64,000 nucleotides of DNA, taken from positions 62,001-126,000 of the forward strand of contig JALSII010000044.1 of assembly GCA_026981645.1 (NCBI GenBank). The letters run 5' to 3'. The notes below the pieces were generated by a model. The model was not told the origin of the DNA. It did no database searches and saw nothing but the letters and a program-made list of their open reading frames with translations. This DNA comes from Hyphomicrobiales bacterium. GTDB lineage: Bacteria; Pseudomonadota; Alphaproteobacteria; Rhizobiales; Devosiaceae. Positions 25,484 to 34,676 of the stretch are shown in pieces. The position numbers and the translations under genes are program-made. Within the stretch, counting starts at the first letter, position 1; the number at the start of each line of letters is the position of its first letter.

Positions 25484-26461
25484 GTGGTAGTTTTGAATAA
25501 ATCTGATCTGGGTTTTCGTGTTCTGGTGACCGGCGCTGACGGATTTGTCGGGCGTCACCTGATCGCAGAAATGTCAAAAAGGGCGATGTCTTTCACATGT
25601 GCCACCCGCAAACCAAAAGCCATCTTAAAACAGCACTCCATTGGTGTGGGCGATATTGGCCCTCAGACAAACTGGTCCAAAGCATTGGAAAATTGTCACG
25701 CCGTCGTCCATCTGGCGGGACGGGCTCACATATTGCGAGAGCACGAAAAAGAACCTGCCGCCGCCTTTGACCGGGTGAATGCAGCGGCAACAAAAACGCT
25801 TGTCCGGCAGGCGGCCCGACACGGCGTAAAGCGTTTTTTGTTAATGAGTACGATTGCTGTTTTTGACCCGGCCCTTGGACACCTTGATGCCGAGAGTGCA
25901 ACCATTCCAAATACCGATTACGGGCGCTCAAAACTTCTTGCAGAGCAGTTTGTCCGTAACGCCCCTTCGAACATGGCCCATACCATTTTGCGGGCACCTC
26001 TGGTTTACGGGCCCGGTGTCAGCGCGCGTTTTCTGCAATTGCTCAAATTGGCCGGCCTGCCCTTTCCCCTGCCCTTTGGTGCAATAAAGAATACACGGAG
26101 CCTTGTTTATGTGCACAATCTTGTGGATCTGATCCTGCACGCACTCATTCAACCCCGGGCTGAGAATCAGACATTTCTGGTTTCTGACAACCAGGACGTG
26201 TCTACAAGTTTTCTGCTTGGCCAGCTGGCAGAAGGAATGGGACGCCCCAACCTGCTGTGGCCGATGCCTGAGGCGTTTCTTAAATCCGGCGCAACCCTGA
26301 TGGGCAAAAGGGATCTCTGGCATAAATTCGCCGGCTCCTTATGCGTTGACTGCCAGCCCGTGCGCACCCAACTGGACTGGACACCGCCTTTTTCCTGCGA
26401 AGAGGGCCTGAAAGAGACAGCCAAATGGTTTGCAAACCGGGGTCGGCTCCATTCAGTCTGA
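25484..26461 (+). CDS. NAD-dependent sugar reductase/epimerase, WreQ/WbpV-like
   Basis: 325 residues, extended SDR fold. Rossmann motif TGADGFVGRHL (about 17-27), HLAGRAHILRE, and the active site with STIAVFD and DYGRSKLLAEQ (Tyr and Lys near 146-150) are visible. In Rhizobium (WreQ) and Pseudomonas (WbpV) this family reduces UDP-4-keto-6-deoxy-GlcNAc to UDP-N-acetylquinovosamine. The downstream pair (WecA-type transferase, 4,6-dehydratase) fits that pathway, so the substrate is inferred from context. GTG start at 25484, with AAGGA 13 bases upstream. Confidence 0.8.
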   Translation: MVVLNKSDLGFRVLVTGADGFVGRHLIAEMSKRAMSFTCATRKPKAILKQHSIGVGDIGPQTNWSKALENCHAVVHLAGRAHILREHEKEPAAAFDRVNAAATKTLVRQAARHGVKRFLLMSTIAVFDPALGHLDAESATIPNTDYGRSKLLAEQFVRNAPSNMAHTILRAPLVYGPGVSARFLQLLKLAGLPFPLPFGAIKNTRSLVYVHNLVDLILHALIQPRAENQTFLVSDNQDVSTSFLLGQLAEGMGRPNLLWPMPEAFLKSGATLMGKRDLWHKFAGSLCVDCQPVRTQLDWTPPFSCEEGLKETAKWFANRGRLHSV

Positions 26462-26491
26462 GTGTTTGGAAGTACGGACTCCAAAAATCCA

Positions 26492-26503
26492 GGGTCCTGA
26501 CCC
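26492..26503. repeat. Short palindrome GGGTC-N2-GACCC, copy 2
   Basis: GGGTC-CT-GACCC, flanked by A and T, 30 bases after the WreQ-like stop codon in a 116-base gap. It is the reverse complement of copy 1 at 20206. Confidence 0.5.
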
Positions 26504-26577
26504 TAAGAACGCGCCCGTCCGAAAACAGGCGTGGAGATTGAATTTACGATGGCAAATTTGTCCTTGACTGGCTAAAC

Positions 26578-27669
26578 TTGGATTTTTCCAACCAGATTTT
26601 GTTTGTTGTGTTCAACCCGGTTTTTGTTATCGCTATCTCAGGCAGCGTAACCCTTGCTGCCCTCCTTATTCTTGTCCGTTGGGCACAAAGGCTCGGATTA
26701 GTTCAGGGCGCCAACGCCCGCTCGTCTCATCTGGGTATCCGGCCCACCGGTGGGGGCGCTGCCATTGCTGCTGCAACTTTTGTTTCCGGGATGCTGATCT
26801 TATCAGGCCCGGATGACTCCGTTCTGGCCCCTGTCATTCTTGCGATATTGCTGGCGCTTGTCGGTCTGGCCGATGATCTGAAAAACATCAGCATGCGCCT
26901 TCGTCTTGGGGCCCAGTTCGTTGGCGTTGGCGGATTGCTGACATATTTTGAACTCAGCTTTGGATTGTCGGATGTCCTCATGCAAATCGGCCCTCTCTGG
27001 CTTTTGGCTCCGGCTTTGCTGATCTGGGGCGCACTCTGGATAAACCTGTTTAATTTCATGGATGGCATTGATGGGCTGGCCGCCAGCGAGGCGGTGTTTG
27101 TGCTGCTTTCCATGCTTGCCCTTGCTTCTTTATCCCCTCAGTGGGAATTATCCGGTCTCTGGCTGTGGCTTGCCTCCGGCGCGGTGGCTGGAATTGTTTT
27201 TTTGCCTTTCAACTGGGCTCCGGCAAAAATCTTCATGGGCGATGCCGGTGCTTATTTCTTTTCGTTCATCATCTTCATCGGCGCGCTCTGGGGCATGATA
27301 TCGGGGCAACTTTCTTTTTATTCCAGTTTCATACTCATTGCATTGTTTGCCAGTGATGCCCTCGTCACTCTGATCCGCCGGATATCGAGCGGACAGAACT
27401 GGACCGGCGGCCACCGCACGCATGCTTATCAATACCTGTCCCGGCGCCACTCCCACGCCATCGCCACTCTGATCTATCTGGGTGTAAATGTTTTGTGGTT
27501 GCTCCCGCTGGCTTTTCTGGTACAGAGCCAGTTGATCAACCCCTATCTGTCCCTGTTTTTCGCTTATGCGCCATTGATTGCAGCAATGATTTGGGGCAAT
27601 GCGGGCAGGCCTGATACAAAAGACTCTCAACACGTAAAATCAAAGCGAAGTAAATCCGGACATGCTTGA
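26578..27669 (+). CDS. Polyprenyl-phosphate sugar-1-phosphate transferase, WreU/WbpL-like
   Basis: 363 residues with about ten membrane helices, of the WecA/MraY (GT4) superfamily. Motifs are RSSHLGIRPTGGGAAI, GLADDLKN (aspartates of the active site), INLFNFMDGIDG, KIFMGDAGAYF and GGHRTHAYQYLSRR. It starts a lipid-linked glycan by moving a sugar phosphate, probably QuiNAc-1-P in this context, to undecaprenyl phosphate. TTG start; it overlaps the next gene by 8 bases. Confidence 0.85.
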   Translation: MDFSNQILFVVFNPVFVIAISGSVTLAALLILVRWAQRLGLVQGANARSSHLGIRPTGGGAAIAAATFVSGMLILSGPDDSVLAPVILAILLALVGLADDLKNISMRLRLGAQFVGVGGLLTYFELSFGLSDVLMQIGPLWLLAPALLIWGALWINLFNFMDGIDGLAASEAVFVLLSMLALASLSPQWELSGLWLWLASGAVAGIVFLPFNWAPAKIFMGDAGAYFFSFIIFIGALWGMISGQLSFYSSFILIALFASDALVTLIRRISSGQNWTGGHRTHAYQYLSRRHSHAIATLIYLGVNVLWLLPLAFLVQSQLINPYLSLFFAYAPLIAAMIWGNAGRPDTKDSQHVKSKRSKSGHA

Positions 27670-29530
27670 AAAATTCCGGCACAAGATCAGTAATTTACCC
27701 CGCTTCTGGAAGCGGGCCATTCTGGTGACGTTTGATTTTTCCGCGCTGCTTTTTGTAATCTGGGTCGCCTATTCCCTGCGCCTGAATACGCGCTTTGTAC
27801 CTACAGGCACCCAACTCGGCCTGATGCTTCTGGCTCCGGCTATCGCCATTCCGGTTTTTTTCCGGTTTGGTCTTTATCGGGCGGTTATCCGCCACCTGCC
27901 CGAGCGCGCGGTATGGAACATATTTCAGGCCATGACTCTTGCCACACTGCTCTGGGTTGCGGTGGTTTTCCTCACAGCGCTTTCAGGTAGAATTGGCGCG
28001 CCGCGCTCGATACCGTTGCTTTACTGGGCGATGGGTATTGTTGTCATCAGTGGCAGCAGGTTTGCGGCCAAACGTTTTCTGCATCGCCCCGAACCTGGAG
28101 AGCAGAAGCGCCCCCGGGTCCTCATTTACGGGGCTGGAGCCGCCGGCAGGCAGCTGGCCAGTGCCATGCAGGTTCACGGCGCACGTAAAATTGTCGGCTT
28201 CATAGATGACGACAAAAACCTGCAGGGCCACGATGTGTCCGGCATCCATGTGTATTCAAGAGATAAAATTGCCGAATTGATACAAGAAAAGGGAGTCGGG
28301 GAGATTATTCTTTCCATGCCCTCGATAAGCCCGTCTCGAAGGCAGGCTATTTATCCTCATCTGGCCAAGCATGATGTAACCATACGCACCTTGCCATCCA
28401 TCACTGACCTGGCGGCCGGGAAATATCTGATAAACCAGATACGCGAGATTGATATTGACGACCTCCTTGGTCGCTCTTCAGTCCCTGCCAACCCCGAACT
28501 TATCTCCTCAATGATCGAGGGCCGTGTGGTGATGGTGACCGGGGCCGGAGGATCCATCGGCTCGGAACTGACGCGTTTGATCGCCCGGGCCAAACCAAAA
28601 AAGCTTGTTCTGTTCGAAGCCAACGAGTTTGCGCTTTACCAGATTGATCGCCAGTTGCGCGCCGCTGAAAGATTGGACTTCGCCCCGGTTCTAGGCTCGG
28701 TGTGCAACGCTGACCTGGTTGAGCGCACCATCAGGAAATACAAAGTAGATGCTATCTTTCATGCAGCGGCCCACAAACATGTGACGCTGGTAGAATCCAA
28801 TATCATTGAGGGCGCCAGCAACAATATCTTTGGGACAAAAACCATCGCTGAGGCGGCCCTGAACAACGGGGTTGGCCATTTTGTCCTCATTTCCACCGAC
28901 AAGGCGGTACACCCCACCAGCGCAATGGGGGCAAGCAAACGCTGGGCGGAACTCATCATACGTGACTACGGTTTACGCGCTGAGAACAACAAGACCGGGC
29001 AGCTTTTTTGTGCGGTACGGTTTGGAAATGTGCTTGGCTCCAACGGTTCGGTCGTGCCCCTGTTTCGCGAGCAGATTGCCAAAGGCGGGCCCGTCACGGT
29101 CACCGACGAAAACATGACCCGCTATTTCATGTCCATTCATGAAGCCGCTGAATTGATCATCCAGGCCGGAGCGCTCTCAAAGGGGGGGGATATTTTTCTG
29201 TTGGAGATGGGTGAGCCCGTGCGCATTCTGGACCTGGCCAAAAATATGGTGCGGTTGGCAGGCATGGAATTGAAAACAAAAGACAATCCGGACGGGGATA
29301 TTGAAATTTCCATCATCGGCATGCGGCCGGGTGAAAAAGTTCACGAGGAATTGTTTTATGAGCCGGGGCTGGCGACCAAAACCCGGCAGGCCAAGATTTT
29401 GCGCGCAAAACGCAGTGAATTGAACAACCGACACATAGAAACAGGGCTTACCGAACTCACAAAAGCAATTGCACGCGGCAATGAACAGGAAGTGCGCAAG
29501 CTTCTGTTTGAAATTGCGGTTGCACACTAG
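27662..29530 (+). CDS. Nucleotide-sugar 4,6-dehydratase, membrane-bound (CapD/WbpM/WreV-like)
   Basis: 622 residues. Four N-terminal membrane helices are followed by a first Rossmann domain (VLIYGAGAAGRQLA) and then the catalytic SDR domain from about residue 294 (TGAGGSIGSELTR, HAAAHKHVTLVE, STDKAVHPTSAMGASKR). The usual active-site tyrosine is replaced by Met in SAMGASK, which is normal for this family. It converts UDP-GlcNAc to the 4-keto-6-deoxy sugar used by the WreQ-like reductase encoded upstream. Confidence 0.9.
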   Translation: MLEKFRHKISNLPRFWKRAILVTFDFSALLFVIWVAYSLRLNTRFVPTGTQLGLMLLAPAIAIPVFFRFGLYRAVIRHLPERAVWNIFQAMTLATLLWVAVVFLTALSGRIGAPRSIPLLYWAMGIVVISGSRFAAKRFLHRPEPGEQKRPRVLIYGAGAAGRQLASAMQVHGARKIVGFIDDDKNLQGHDVSGIHVYSRDKIAELIQEKGVGEIILSMPSISPSRRQAIYPHLAKHDVTIRTLPSITDLAAGKYLINQIREIDIDDLLGRSSVPANPELISSMIEGRVVMVTGAGGSIGSELTRLIARAKPKKLVLFEANEFALYQIDRQLRAAERLDFAPVLGSVCNADLVERTIRKYKVDAIFHAAAHKHVTLVESNIIEGASNNIFGTKTIAEAALNNGVGHFVLISTDKAVHPTSAMGASKRWAELIIRDYGLRAENNKTGQLFCAVRFGNVLGSNGSVVPLFREQIAKGGPVTVTDENMTRYFMSIHEAAELIIQAGALSKGGDIFLLEMGEPVRILDLAKNMVRLAGMELKTKDNPDGDIEISIIGMRPGEKVHEELFYEPGLATKTRQAKILRAKRSELNNRHIETGLTELTKAIARGNEQEVRKLLFEIAVAH

Positions 29531-29556
29531 GGCCTCATGATCAGGATATCGGGACA

Positions 29557-30156
29557 GTGTTGATTTTCAATAAAATCAAACTAATCTATCTCGCCAACCC
29601 CAAAACCGGCACGACATCATTCGAGCACGCTTTCAGGAGCCATGCAGACCTCAAAGAGAGCAGGCTTTTGCCCAAACATATTCCCTTCCGCCGATATAAA
29701 AAAAAGTTTCCGCAAATTGTGCGGGAATATGAAGTCATTGCCTGTGTCCGCGACCCGCTGGATACGCTTTATTCCTGGTACCGCTATCGCTCACGCCCCA
29801 CTCTGCGCGGCCACCCCAATTCCAGTGCAGGGCGATCATTTGAAGAGTTCTTTGACGAATGGTGCAAACCTGATCCCGCCCCTTATGCAGATGTTGGCGC
29901 TTCGGTCGGTTTCGTGCTCAATGAACGCGGACAGGTGGCCAAAGCACTCACACTGTTCCGCTACGAAGACCGCATGGCGCTGAGCAGCTTTGTCGCCGAG
30001 AGGCTTGATCTTCAGTCAGTACCGAGTGCAAACAGGAACGTTTCAAAAAAAACCGATCCTGGCACTTCATTGCCCTTGAGAAACAGAGTTGATATATCAA
30101 GGCCAAAATTTGCCCGTGTCCGCGAGATTTACGAAACAATCAGATTCAAGGTTTGA
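29557..30156 (+). CDS. Sulfotransferase-family protein 1
   Basis: 199 residues. The PAPS 5'-phosphosulfate loop is NPKTGTTS (14-21), and the 3'-phosphate motif is VRDPLDTLYSWYRYR (about 64-78). These are the two signatures of carbohydrate sulfotransferases, which transfer sulfate from PAPS to sugar hydroxyls. GTG start, 26 bases after the dehydratase gene, so probably the same transcript. Short for the family but with no sign of truncation. Confidence 0.82.
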   Translation: MLIFNKIKLIYLANPKTGTTSFEHAFRSHADLKESRLLPKHIPFRRYKKKFPQIVREYEVIACVRDPLDTLYSWYRYRSRPTLRGHPNSSAGRSFEEFFDEWCKPDPAPYADVGASVGFVLNERGQVAKALTLFRYEDRMALSSFVAERLDLQSVPSANRNVSKKTDPGTSLPLRNRVDISRPKFARVREIYETIRFKV

Positions 30157-30206
30157 ACCGAGTTGCTCATTTCATGGCAGAACGGGATTATTGAGTGGAT
30201 CAAAAT

Positions 30207-30296
30207 ATGATTTTCAGGTGGATTAACAAACTCCAAAGAAAAAAACTCCCGAAACACGCAGCACTTGTATACCTTCAAATGCTGAGAATTATTTAA
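30207..30296 (+). CDS. Possible small ORF or gene remnant between two sulfotransferases
   Basis: 29 codons, ATG to TAA, coding MIFRWINKLQRKKLPKHAAL and a short hydrophobic end LQMLRII. It is basic and looks like the N-terminus of a longer protein cut short. The stop is followed within two bases by a copy of the GGGTC-type palindrome. No good ribosome site. It could be chance. Confidence 0.25.
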   Translation: MIFRWINKLQRKKLPKHAALVYLQMLRII

Positions 30297-30297
30297 T

Positions 30298-30309
30298 GGG
30301 CCCTGACCC
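30298..30309. repeat. Short palindrome GGGTC-N2-GACCC, copy 3 (one mismatch)
   Basis: GGGCC-CT-GACCC, in the AT-rich 184-base gap between two sulfotransferase genes. One base differs from copy 2. Confidence 0.4.
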
Positions 30310-30340
30310 TGGATCAATTTCTCAACCGGACACGATATAA

Positions 30341-31168
30341 ATGGATATCATTGTAATAGGGGCTCAAAAGGCCGGAACGACCTGGCTTTACAGGATGCTG
30401 GCACAGCAACCCAGAGTCGGGTTCGCATTTCGAAAAGAAGTGCACTATTTCGACGATCTGAGCAACAACAAGATAAATCTTAGTCGATTGAAGGGGAAAA
30501 TTGATAGCCGGACGAATTTTTTCACCCAGGCGATATACAGAAAGCGTAGCAAATATTTCAATTATGTCACCAACCCGGATACTGCTTATACTGACGAATG
30601 GTACAGAAATATTTTTACCCGTAAGCCTTCCAATGAAAAGTTGGTGAATGCGGGTTACCAGATGGTCTATGCGGATATCAGCCCAAGGTATATGATGATG
30701 CCCGAAAGCGGGATTCGCCATATGGCAAAACTGTTGCCTGGTGTCACACCATTGCTTATTGTACGTGACCCGGTCAAACGCATGATTTCCGGACTCAATA
30801 TGCTTTTTGATCGGAATCCCGAACGTGCAGAGCACAATACCAAGAGATGCATTTCAATGCTTCGCCGTACGCAGGTGCCTCGTGGAGATTACCGCCGTGC
30901 AATCGAAAAATACAGAGAGATTACCGGAGGCCTTCACATAGTGCCGTTTAGACGGATCAGTACCGACCCACTCGGGTTATTACGCGAGATAGAAGAGTTT
31001 TATGGACTGGATCAAATTTCATATGCCGGACTCAGTGAAAAAAAATATTCCTTTTCCGGAAAATTTGAACTCAGTGAAGAAATTCTTGATGGAATACAGG
31101 AATTGTGTGCGCCTCAATACGAATATCTGAAAAATGAGTTTGGGGCCGAGTTCCTCAAAGAGATATGA
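30341..31168 (+). CDS. Sulfotransferase-family protein 2
   Basis: 275 residues. The PAPS-binding loop is IGAQKAGTTWLYRML (6-20), with an acceptor-side KEVHYFDD typical of heparan/N-deacetylase-sulfotransferase-like domains. The 3'-phosphate motif is LIVRDPVKRMISGL (about 138-151), and a GDYRRAIEKYREI helix follows. It transfers sulfate from PAPS, most likely to a surface glycan. Base composition is clearly more AT-rich than in the core genes around, hinting at lateral gain. Confidence 0.88.
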   Translation: MDIIVIGAQKAGTTWLYRMLAQQPRVGFAFRKEVHYFDDLSNNKINLSRLKGKIDSRTNFFTQAIYRKRSKYFNYVTNPDTAYTDEWYRNIFTRKPSNEKLVNAGYQMVYADISPRYMMMPESGIRHMAKLLPGVTPLLIVRDPVKRMISGLNMLFDRNPERAEHNTKRCISMLRRTQVPRGDYRRAIEKYREITGGLHIVPFRRISTDPLGLLREIEEFYGLDQISYAGLSEKKYSFSGKFELSEEILDGIQELCAPQYEYLKNEFGAEFLKEI

Positions 31169-31250
31169 TTTGTTGTGTCTGAAGGTCCGTCGCGACCATC
31201 AGCACAATGCGCCTGCAACGTTATAAAAGTCCCGAAAAGGCGTTGAACAA

Positions 31251-32219
31251 ATGAAAGTTATGCAGGTTTTTTCCCATGTGCGCGCCTATGTGTTCTTTTT
31301 CTTTTTTCGCAAAGATATCTGGCTTTATGTCTACCTGATTTTGATAGCTCTCTATGCTGCTGCGTTTATGGGCGCGTTTGTGCTTTTATTTCTGGGGCTG
31401 CAGGATTTTATTGTTGGTGGTGAGGGGGTGGTACAGACTGATCTTCCCCTTCCGACCATGTCCGCGCAACAGGCAATCAATGCCGGTCTTGCGCTGTTGG
31501 GAACGAGTGCCCTGGCCTCCTTTGCCATTGTTTACACAGCCGCACGGGCGGCAGCCACATTTGGTGTCTCTATTGTCCTTCAGTTTCAAGAGCGCTGGGA
31601 TGAGCTTACTCTTGCGCAAAGGCGTCAGATCACCGGAACGGCAAAATTTGCGTCCAACTTCGCCCGCCTGATCATGATTTCCCTGACACCCCTGTCGGTG
31701 TTTGTCCTTGGAATAGTTTATATAATGAACTTCAATCCATTGATTGGCGCAGCTGTTCTGCTGGTGGGTGTCGGAGCAATATTTGCTTTTGTTCCATCTG
31801 AAGCCATTTCCCGGCGGACAGAAGTTTTTGACTTTGACCCTGGCATGGATGCCCAGGAGCTCAGAGTATCCCACTCAAAGCTTCTTGGCCATTTTGTACG
31901 CAGCCTTGATATGTTTATTGCCCGCAGGTTTATTGCGGCATTTAATGTTTTTGTTTTGTTTCTTGCGCTTCTGATAGGGTTTACAGTATTCGGGCCTGAA
32001 GGCCTTCTTTCACTGTTCAACGAAAAGGCAGTTGTAATTATAGTGTTGATGCGGGCATCAATCATGTCGCTGACCCGCGTTACCATATGTCTAAAGGTGG
32101 CAAACAGAAAAGGCCCCGTTATGGAAGATATTATCCGCATTAAACGCGATGGCGCGTTGCCTATCGCAGATATCTCGACAGGCACGGGAAACCTGAACGA
32201 TGACGAAGACGACATCTAG
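31251..32219 (+). CDS. Membrane protein of unknown function
   Basis: 322 residues with about six hydrophobic segments: residues about 10-55 including a run of five Phe, 75-105, 135-180 and 220-250. A soluble C-terminal tail rich in Asp (DDEDDI) ends the protein. I recognise no family: it lacks Wzx, Wzy or acyltransferase motifs. It lies among sulfotransferase and glycosyltransferase genes on the same strand, 12 bases before the GT2 gene, so it is probably co-transcribed and may serve glycan assembly or export. Confidence 0.7.
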   Translation: MKVMQVFSHVRAYVFFFFFRKDIWLYVYLILIALYAAAFMGAFVLLFLGLQDFIVGGEGVVQTDLPLPTMSAQQAINAGLALLGTSALASFAIVYTAARAAATFGVSIVLQFQERWDELTLAQRRQITGTAKFASNFARLIMISLTPLSVFVLGIVYIMNFNPLIGAAVLLVGVGAIFAFVPSEAISRRTEVFDFDPGMDAQELRVSHSKLLGHFVRSLDMFIARRFIAAFNVFVLFLALLIGFTVFGPEGLLSLFNEKAVVIIVLMRASIMSLTRVTICLKVANRKGPVMEDIIRIKRDGALPIADISTGTGNLNDDEDDI

Positions 32220-32231
32220 CGGAGCAGCCTG

Positions 32232-33341
32232 ATGACTGACCTGTCCATTATCGTCACCTTCTACAATGAATATGCCTTTGTTGATGAGGCCATCCACTCA
32301 ATCCTGGGACAAGGCCTCGAGAGTTTTGAGATTTTGCTGGTCAACGACAATCCGGATATCTACGCGCGCGAATGGCTGGAACAAAAGTTCGCGAAAGAGC
32401 GTGTGACCCTGATCAATCATGAGCGTAATATGGGCCTGTCTGGGGCACGCAACACAGGAATAGCCAATGCAAAAGGAAAATATATCACGTTCCTCGACGC
32501 AGATGACTATTTTCTCATCAAGGGCCTCTGTGCGCATCTGGAGTTGGCGCTGCAAACTGATGCGGACTTGGTACACGCCCCTTTTGTTGCAGTGAGGGAA
32601 GAGACAACTGGCCCGGACTCTTCTTTCACCCCCAATAGAGTTGATGTCACCTGGTTCAATTCTTCCAGCCTGGGGTCTTCAGTTGAAGAAACTCCTCAAC
32701 TGCAACTCATTGTGGCCCCGTGGAAATTTCTCCACAAGCGCGCGTTTATGATAAAAAACCAGCTTCTGTTTGATCCTGAACTGCGCAAGTTCGAAGATCG
32801 CCCCTTCATGCTTGCCAACATTACATCGGGCGGACGTTTTGCTTTCCATCCATTGCCTACCCGTGCATGGCGCAAACGGCCTGGCTCAATCACCGCTACA
32901 GATAAAAGTGACAAAGACCTGTGCGACATGTGCATCAGTACAAGCAAGTGCTTTGAAATCATAACTGCATACACTGACGCTGAGGGGAGACGTGAGAATA
33001 TGGTTCAGCGCGAGGTCGTGCATATGCTGGTCCGCGCCATTGCCGGAACCAGCCTGCTTGCAGCCGCACTTAGCACACGTTCATGTGCACCGACTGTCCG
33101 CTCCACCCTTCAGAAGTTTGCTGCACTGTCACCGCCCAACCCGGAAACGCTTAAAGACCCCATCGTGAATTTTTTGGTGGCTAACGTTAAACGACGCTTT
33201 TCAGGAACTGGGTTCACGAACAAAGATTTTCTGGGACTCTGGCATCTGATATCTTGCGGAGAGTGGGCGGAACTGCAAGGCTTGCCATTGGTGGGACGCC
33301 TTTACCCGACAGATGAAACCTCAAAGAATACACTGGCATGA
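32232..33341 (+). CDS. Glycosyltransferase family 2
   Basis: 369 residues. The GT-A fold begins LSIIVTFYNEYAFVDEAI and holds EILLVNDN, GLSGARNTGIANAKGKYI and the metal-binding FLDADDYF (about 87-94). The C-terminal 120 residues are family-specific and not recognisable. It adds a sugar from a nucleotide donor, at the cytoplasmic membrane face, presumably to the glycan of this locus. A ribosome site GGAGC lies before ATG 32232. Confidence 0.88.
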   Translation: MTDLSIIVTFYNEYAFVDEAIHSILGQGLESFEILLVNDNPDIYAREWLEQKFAKERVTLINHERNMGLSGARNTGIANAKGKYITFLDADDYFLIKGLCAHLELALQTDADLVHAPFVAVREETTGPDSSFTPNRVDVTWFNSSSLGSSVEETPQLQLIVAPWKFLHKRAFMIKNQLLFDPELRKFEDRPFMLANITSGGRFAFHPLPTRAWRKRPGSITATDKSDKDLCDMCISTSKCFEIITAYTDAEGRRENMVQREVVHMLVRAIAGTSLLAAALSTRSCAPTVRSTLQKFAALSPPNPETLKDPIVNFLVANVKRRFSGTGFTNKDFLGLWHLISCGEWAELQGLPLVGRLYPTDETSKNTLA

Positions 33342-33471
33342 CAAGCTGAAGACCGGTATTTCATCTACTCCAGTGACAAGCGGTTTCCAGTCATGAAGCG
33401 TAACATGATATGAATGTTATAAAGATGCGCAATGACCATTTCGCCAAGGCTGCAGATTCTGCAGAACACTT

Positions 33472-34611
33472 ATGAAACTCGTACTTCACATCGGACTACA
33501 CAAAACCGGCACAACATTTTTGCAACGACAGCTGCAATTTCAGGCGGGCGATCTTTCCAGGCAAGGCTGGCTTTTTCCGCACACCGGATTTACTGAAGAT
33601 GATGCAGTGGCGGCAAAAGCATTTGCAACGCCTGGCCATCAGGGTATCGCCAAGGCAGCGCTTCACGGGGATTCAAAAATCCGTACTGCGCTGTATAATG
33701 AAATATCAAAGGCCGGATGCCCCGTAGTTCTCATAAGTTGTGAGAATTTCAGTTTCCCGCTGATGCCACCCGGGCGGCGGGCTCGATACCTGAATAAAGT
33801 GGCAAAATTTTTCTCGGAGTTTGATGAAATAGAGGTCGTTGCTGTGATACGGCGTCCCGATACCTATCTTGAGTCTCTCTATAGGGAACGGGTTGTAAGT
33901 CTGGAAACCGCCGAGACGCGCTCAGCTGTTCACTTCGTTGAGACCACCAATTTCCGGGTGCTGAACTTCAAGGAAATGCTGGTACCATGGAGAGAGTTGG
34001 CGAATGGTAATCTGACAGTGTTGTCCTATGAGAAATTGCGCCAAAATTCTGATTACCTTGCAGCATTCGGAGAGGCACTGGGATTTGGACTGAAGTCATC
34101 CAATAAGCTTAGCGCATCCATTTACTCCTCTCCGTCCCGCCAGACGGTGGAAGTCATTCGCATGGCAAATGCACTCTCCGCCCCCACGGAGGGGCGGCGC
34201 GAAATTCTTGAGGCGTTTTTACAATCTGCAGGCCATTATGAAGCAGAGGGGCGCGGTCTCTCTGCTATCCCGACGGCGTTGAAAATTCGTCTGATCGACT
34301 ATGCCCAGCAGTCCTCGGGAAATTTCTTCAATAGTTGCAACGCAAAGCTGGATTTTGATGCGATGCGTGAAGCAATTGAGGCCGAAGGAAGCAACTGGCA
34401 GCCACTGACAAACATTGATGCACGGTTACTCGATTCATACGTGTTTTTCTCAAAATCCATGACAAAAGCAAAAAAACCGACCACGGTTTCCCGGCTGCTA
34501 AGGGGAGTTACAGGCAGAGCAGAATTGCGCGGAGCCTTACAACGGATCTTTGGCCTGCTTCCTCCATTTGGGCAAAAGTGGATGAAGGCCATCTATTCCC
34601 GGCTCAGGTGA
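33472..34611 (+). CDS. Sulfotransferase-like protein 3
   Basis: 379 residues. P-loop HIGLHKTGTTFLQRQL (6-21) and VIRRPDTYLESLYRERV (about 125-141) match the PAPS-binding elements of the large sulfotransferase superfamily. The middle and C-terminus are unlike the other two, so it is a different subfamily and perhaps acts on another position or acceptor. It lies 130 bases after the GT2 gene, in a gap with no gene. Confidence 0.82.
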   Translation: MKLVLHIGLHKTGTTFLQRQLQFQAGDLSRQGWLFPHTGFTEDDAVAAKAFATPGHQGIAKAALHGDSKIRTALYNEISKAGCPVVLISCENFSFPLMPPGRRARYLNKVAKFFSEFDEIEVVAVIRRPDTYLESLYRERVVSLETAETRSAVHFVETTNFRVLNFKEMLVPWRELANGNLTVLSYEKLRQNSDYLAAFGEALGFGLKSSNKLSASIYSSPSRQTVEVIRMANALSAPTEGRREILEAFLQSAGHYEAEGRGLSAIPTALKIRLIDYAQQSSGNFFNSCNAKLDFDAMREAIEAEGSNWQPLTNIDARLLDSYVFFSKSMTKAKKPTTVSRLLRGVTGRAELRGALQRIFGLLPPFGQKWMKAIYSRLR

Positions 34612-34676
34612 CATGGATAACACTCGCATACAGGGGCGGGTATCGGAACCCGCCTGGCATCAAGGCCTTAAATACA

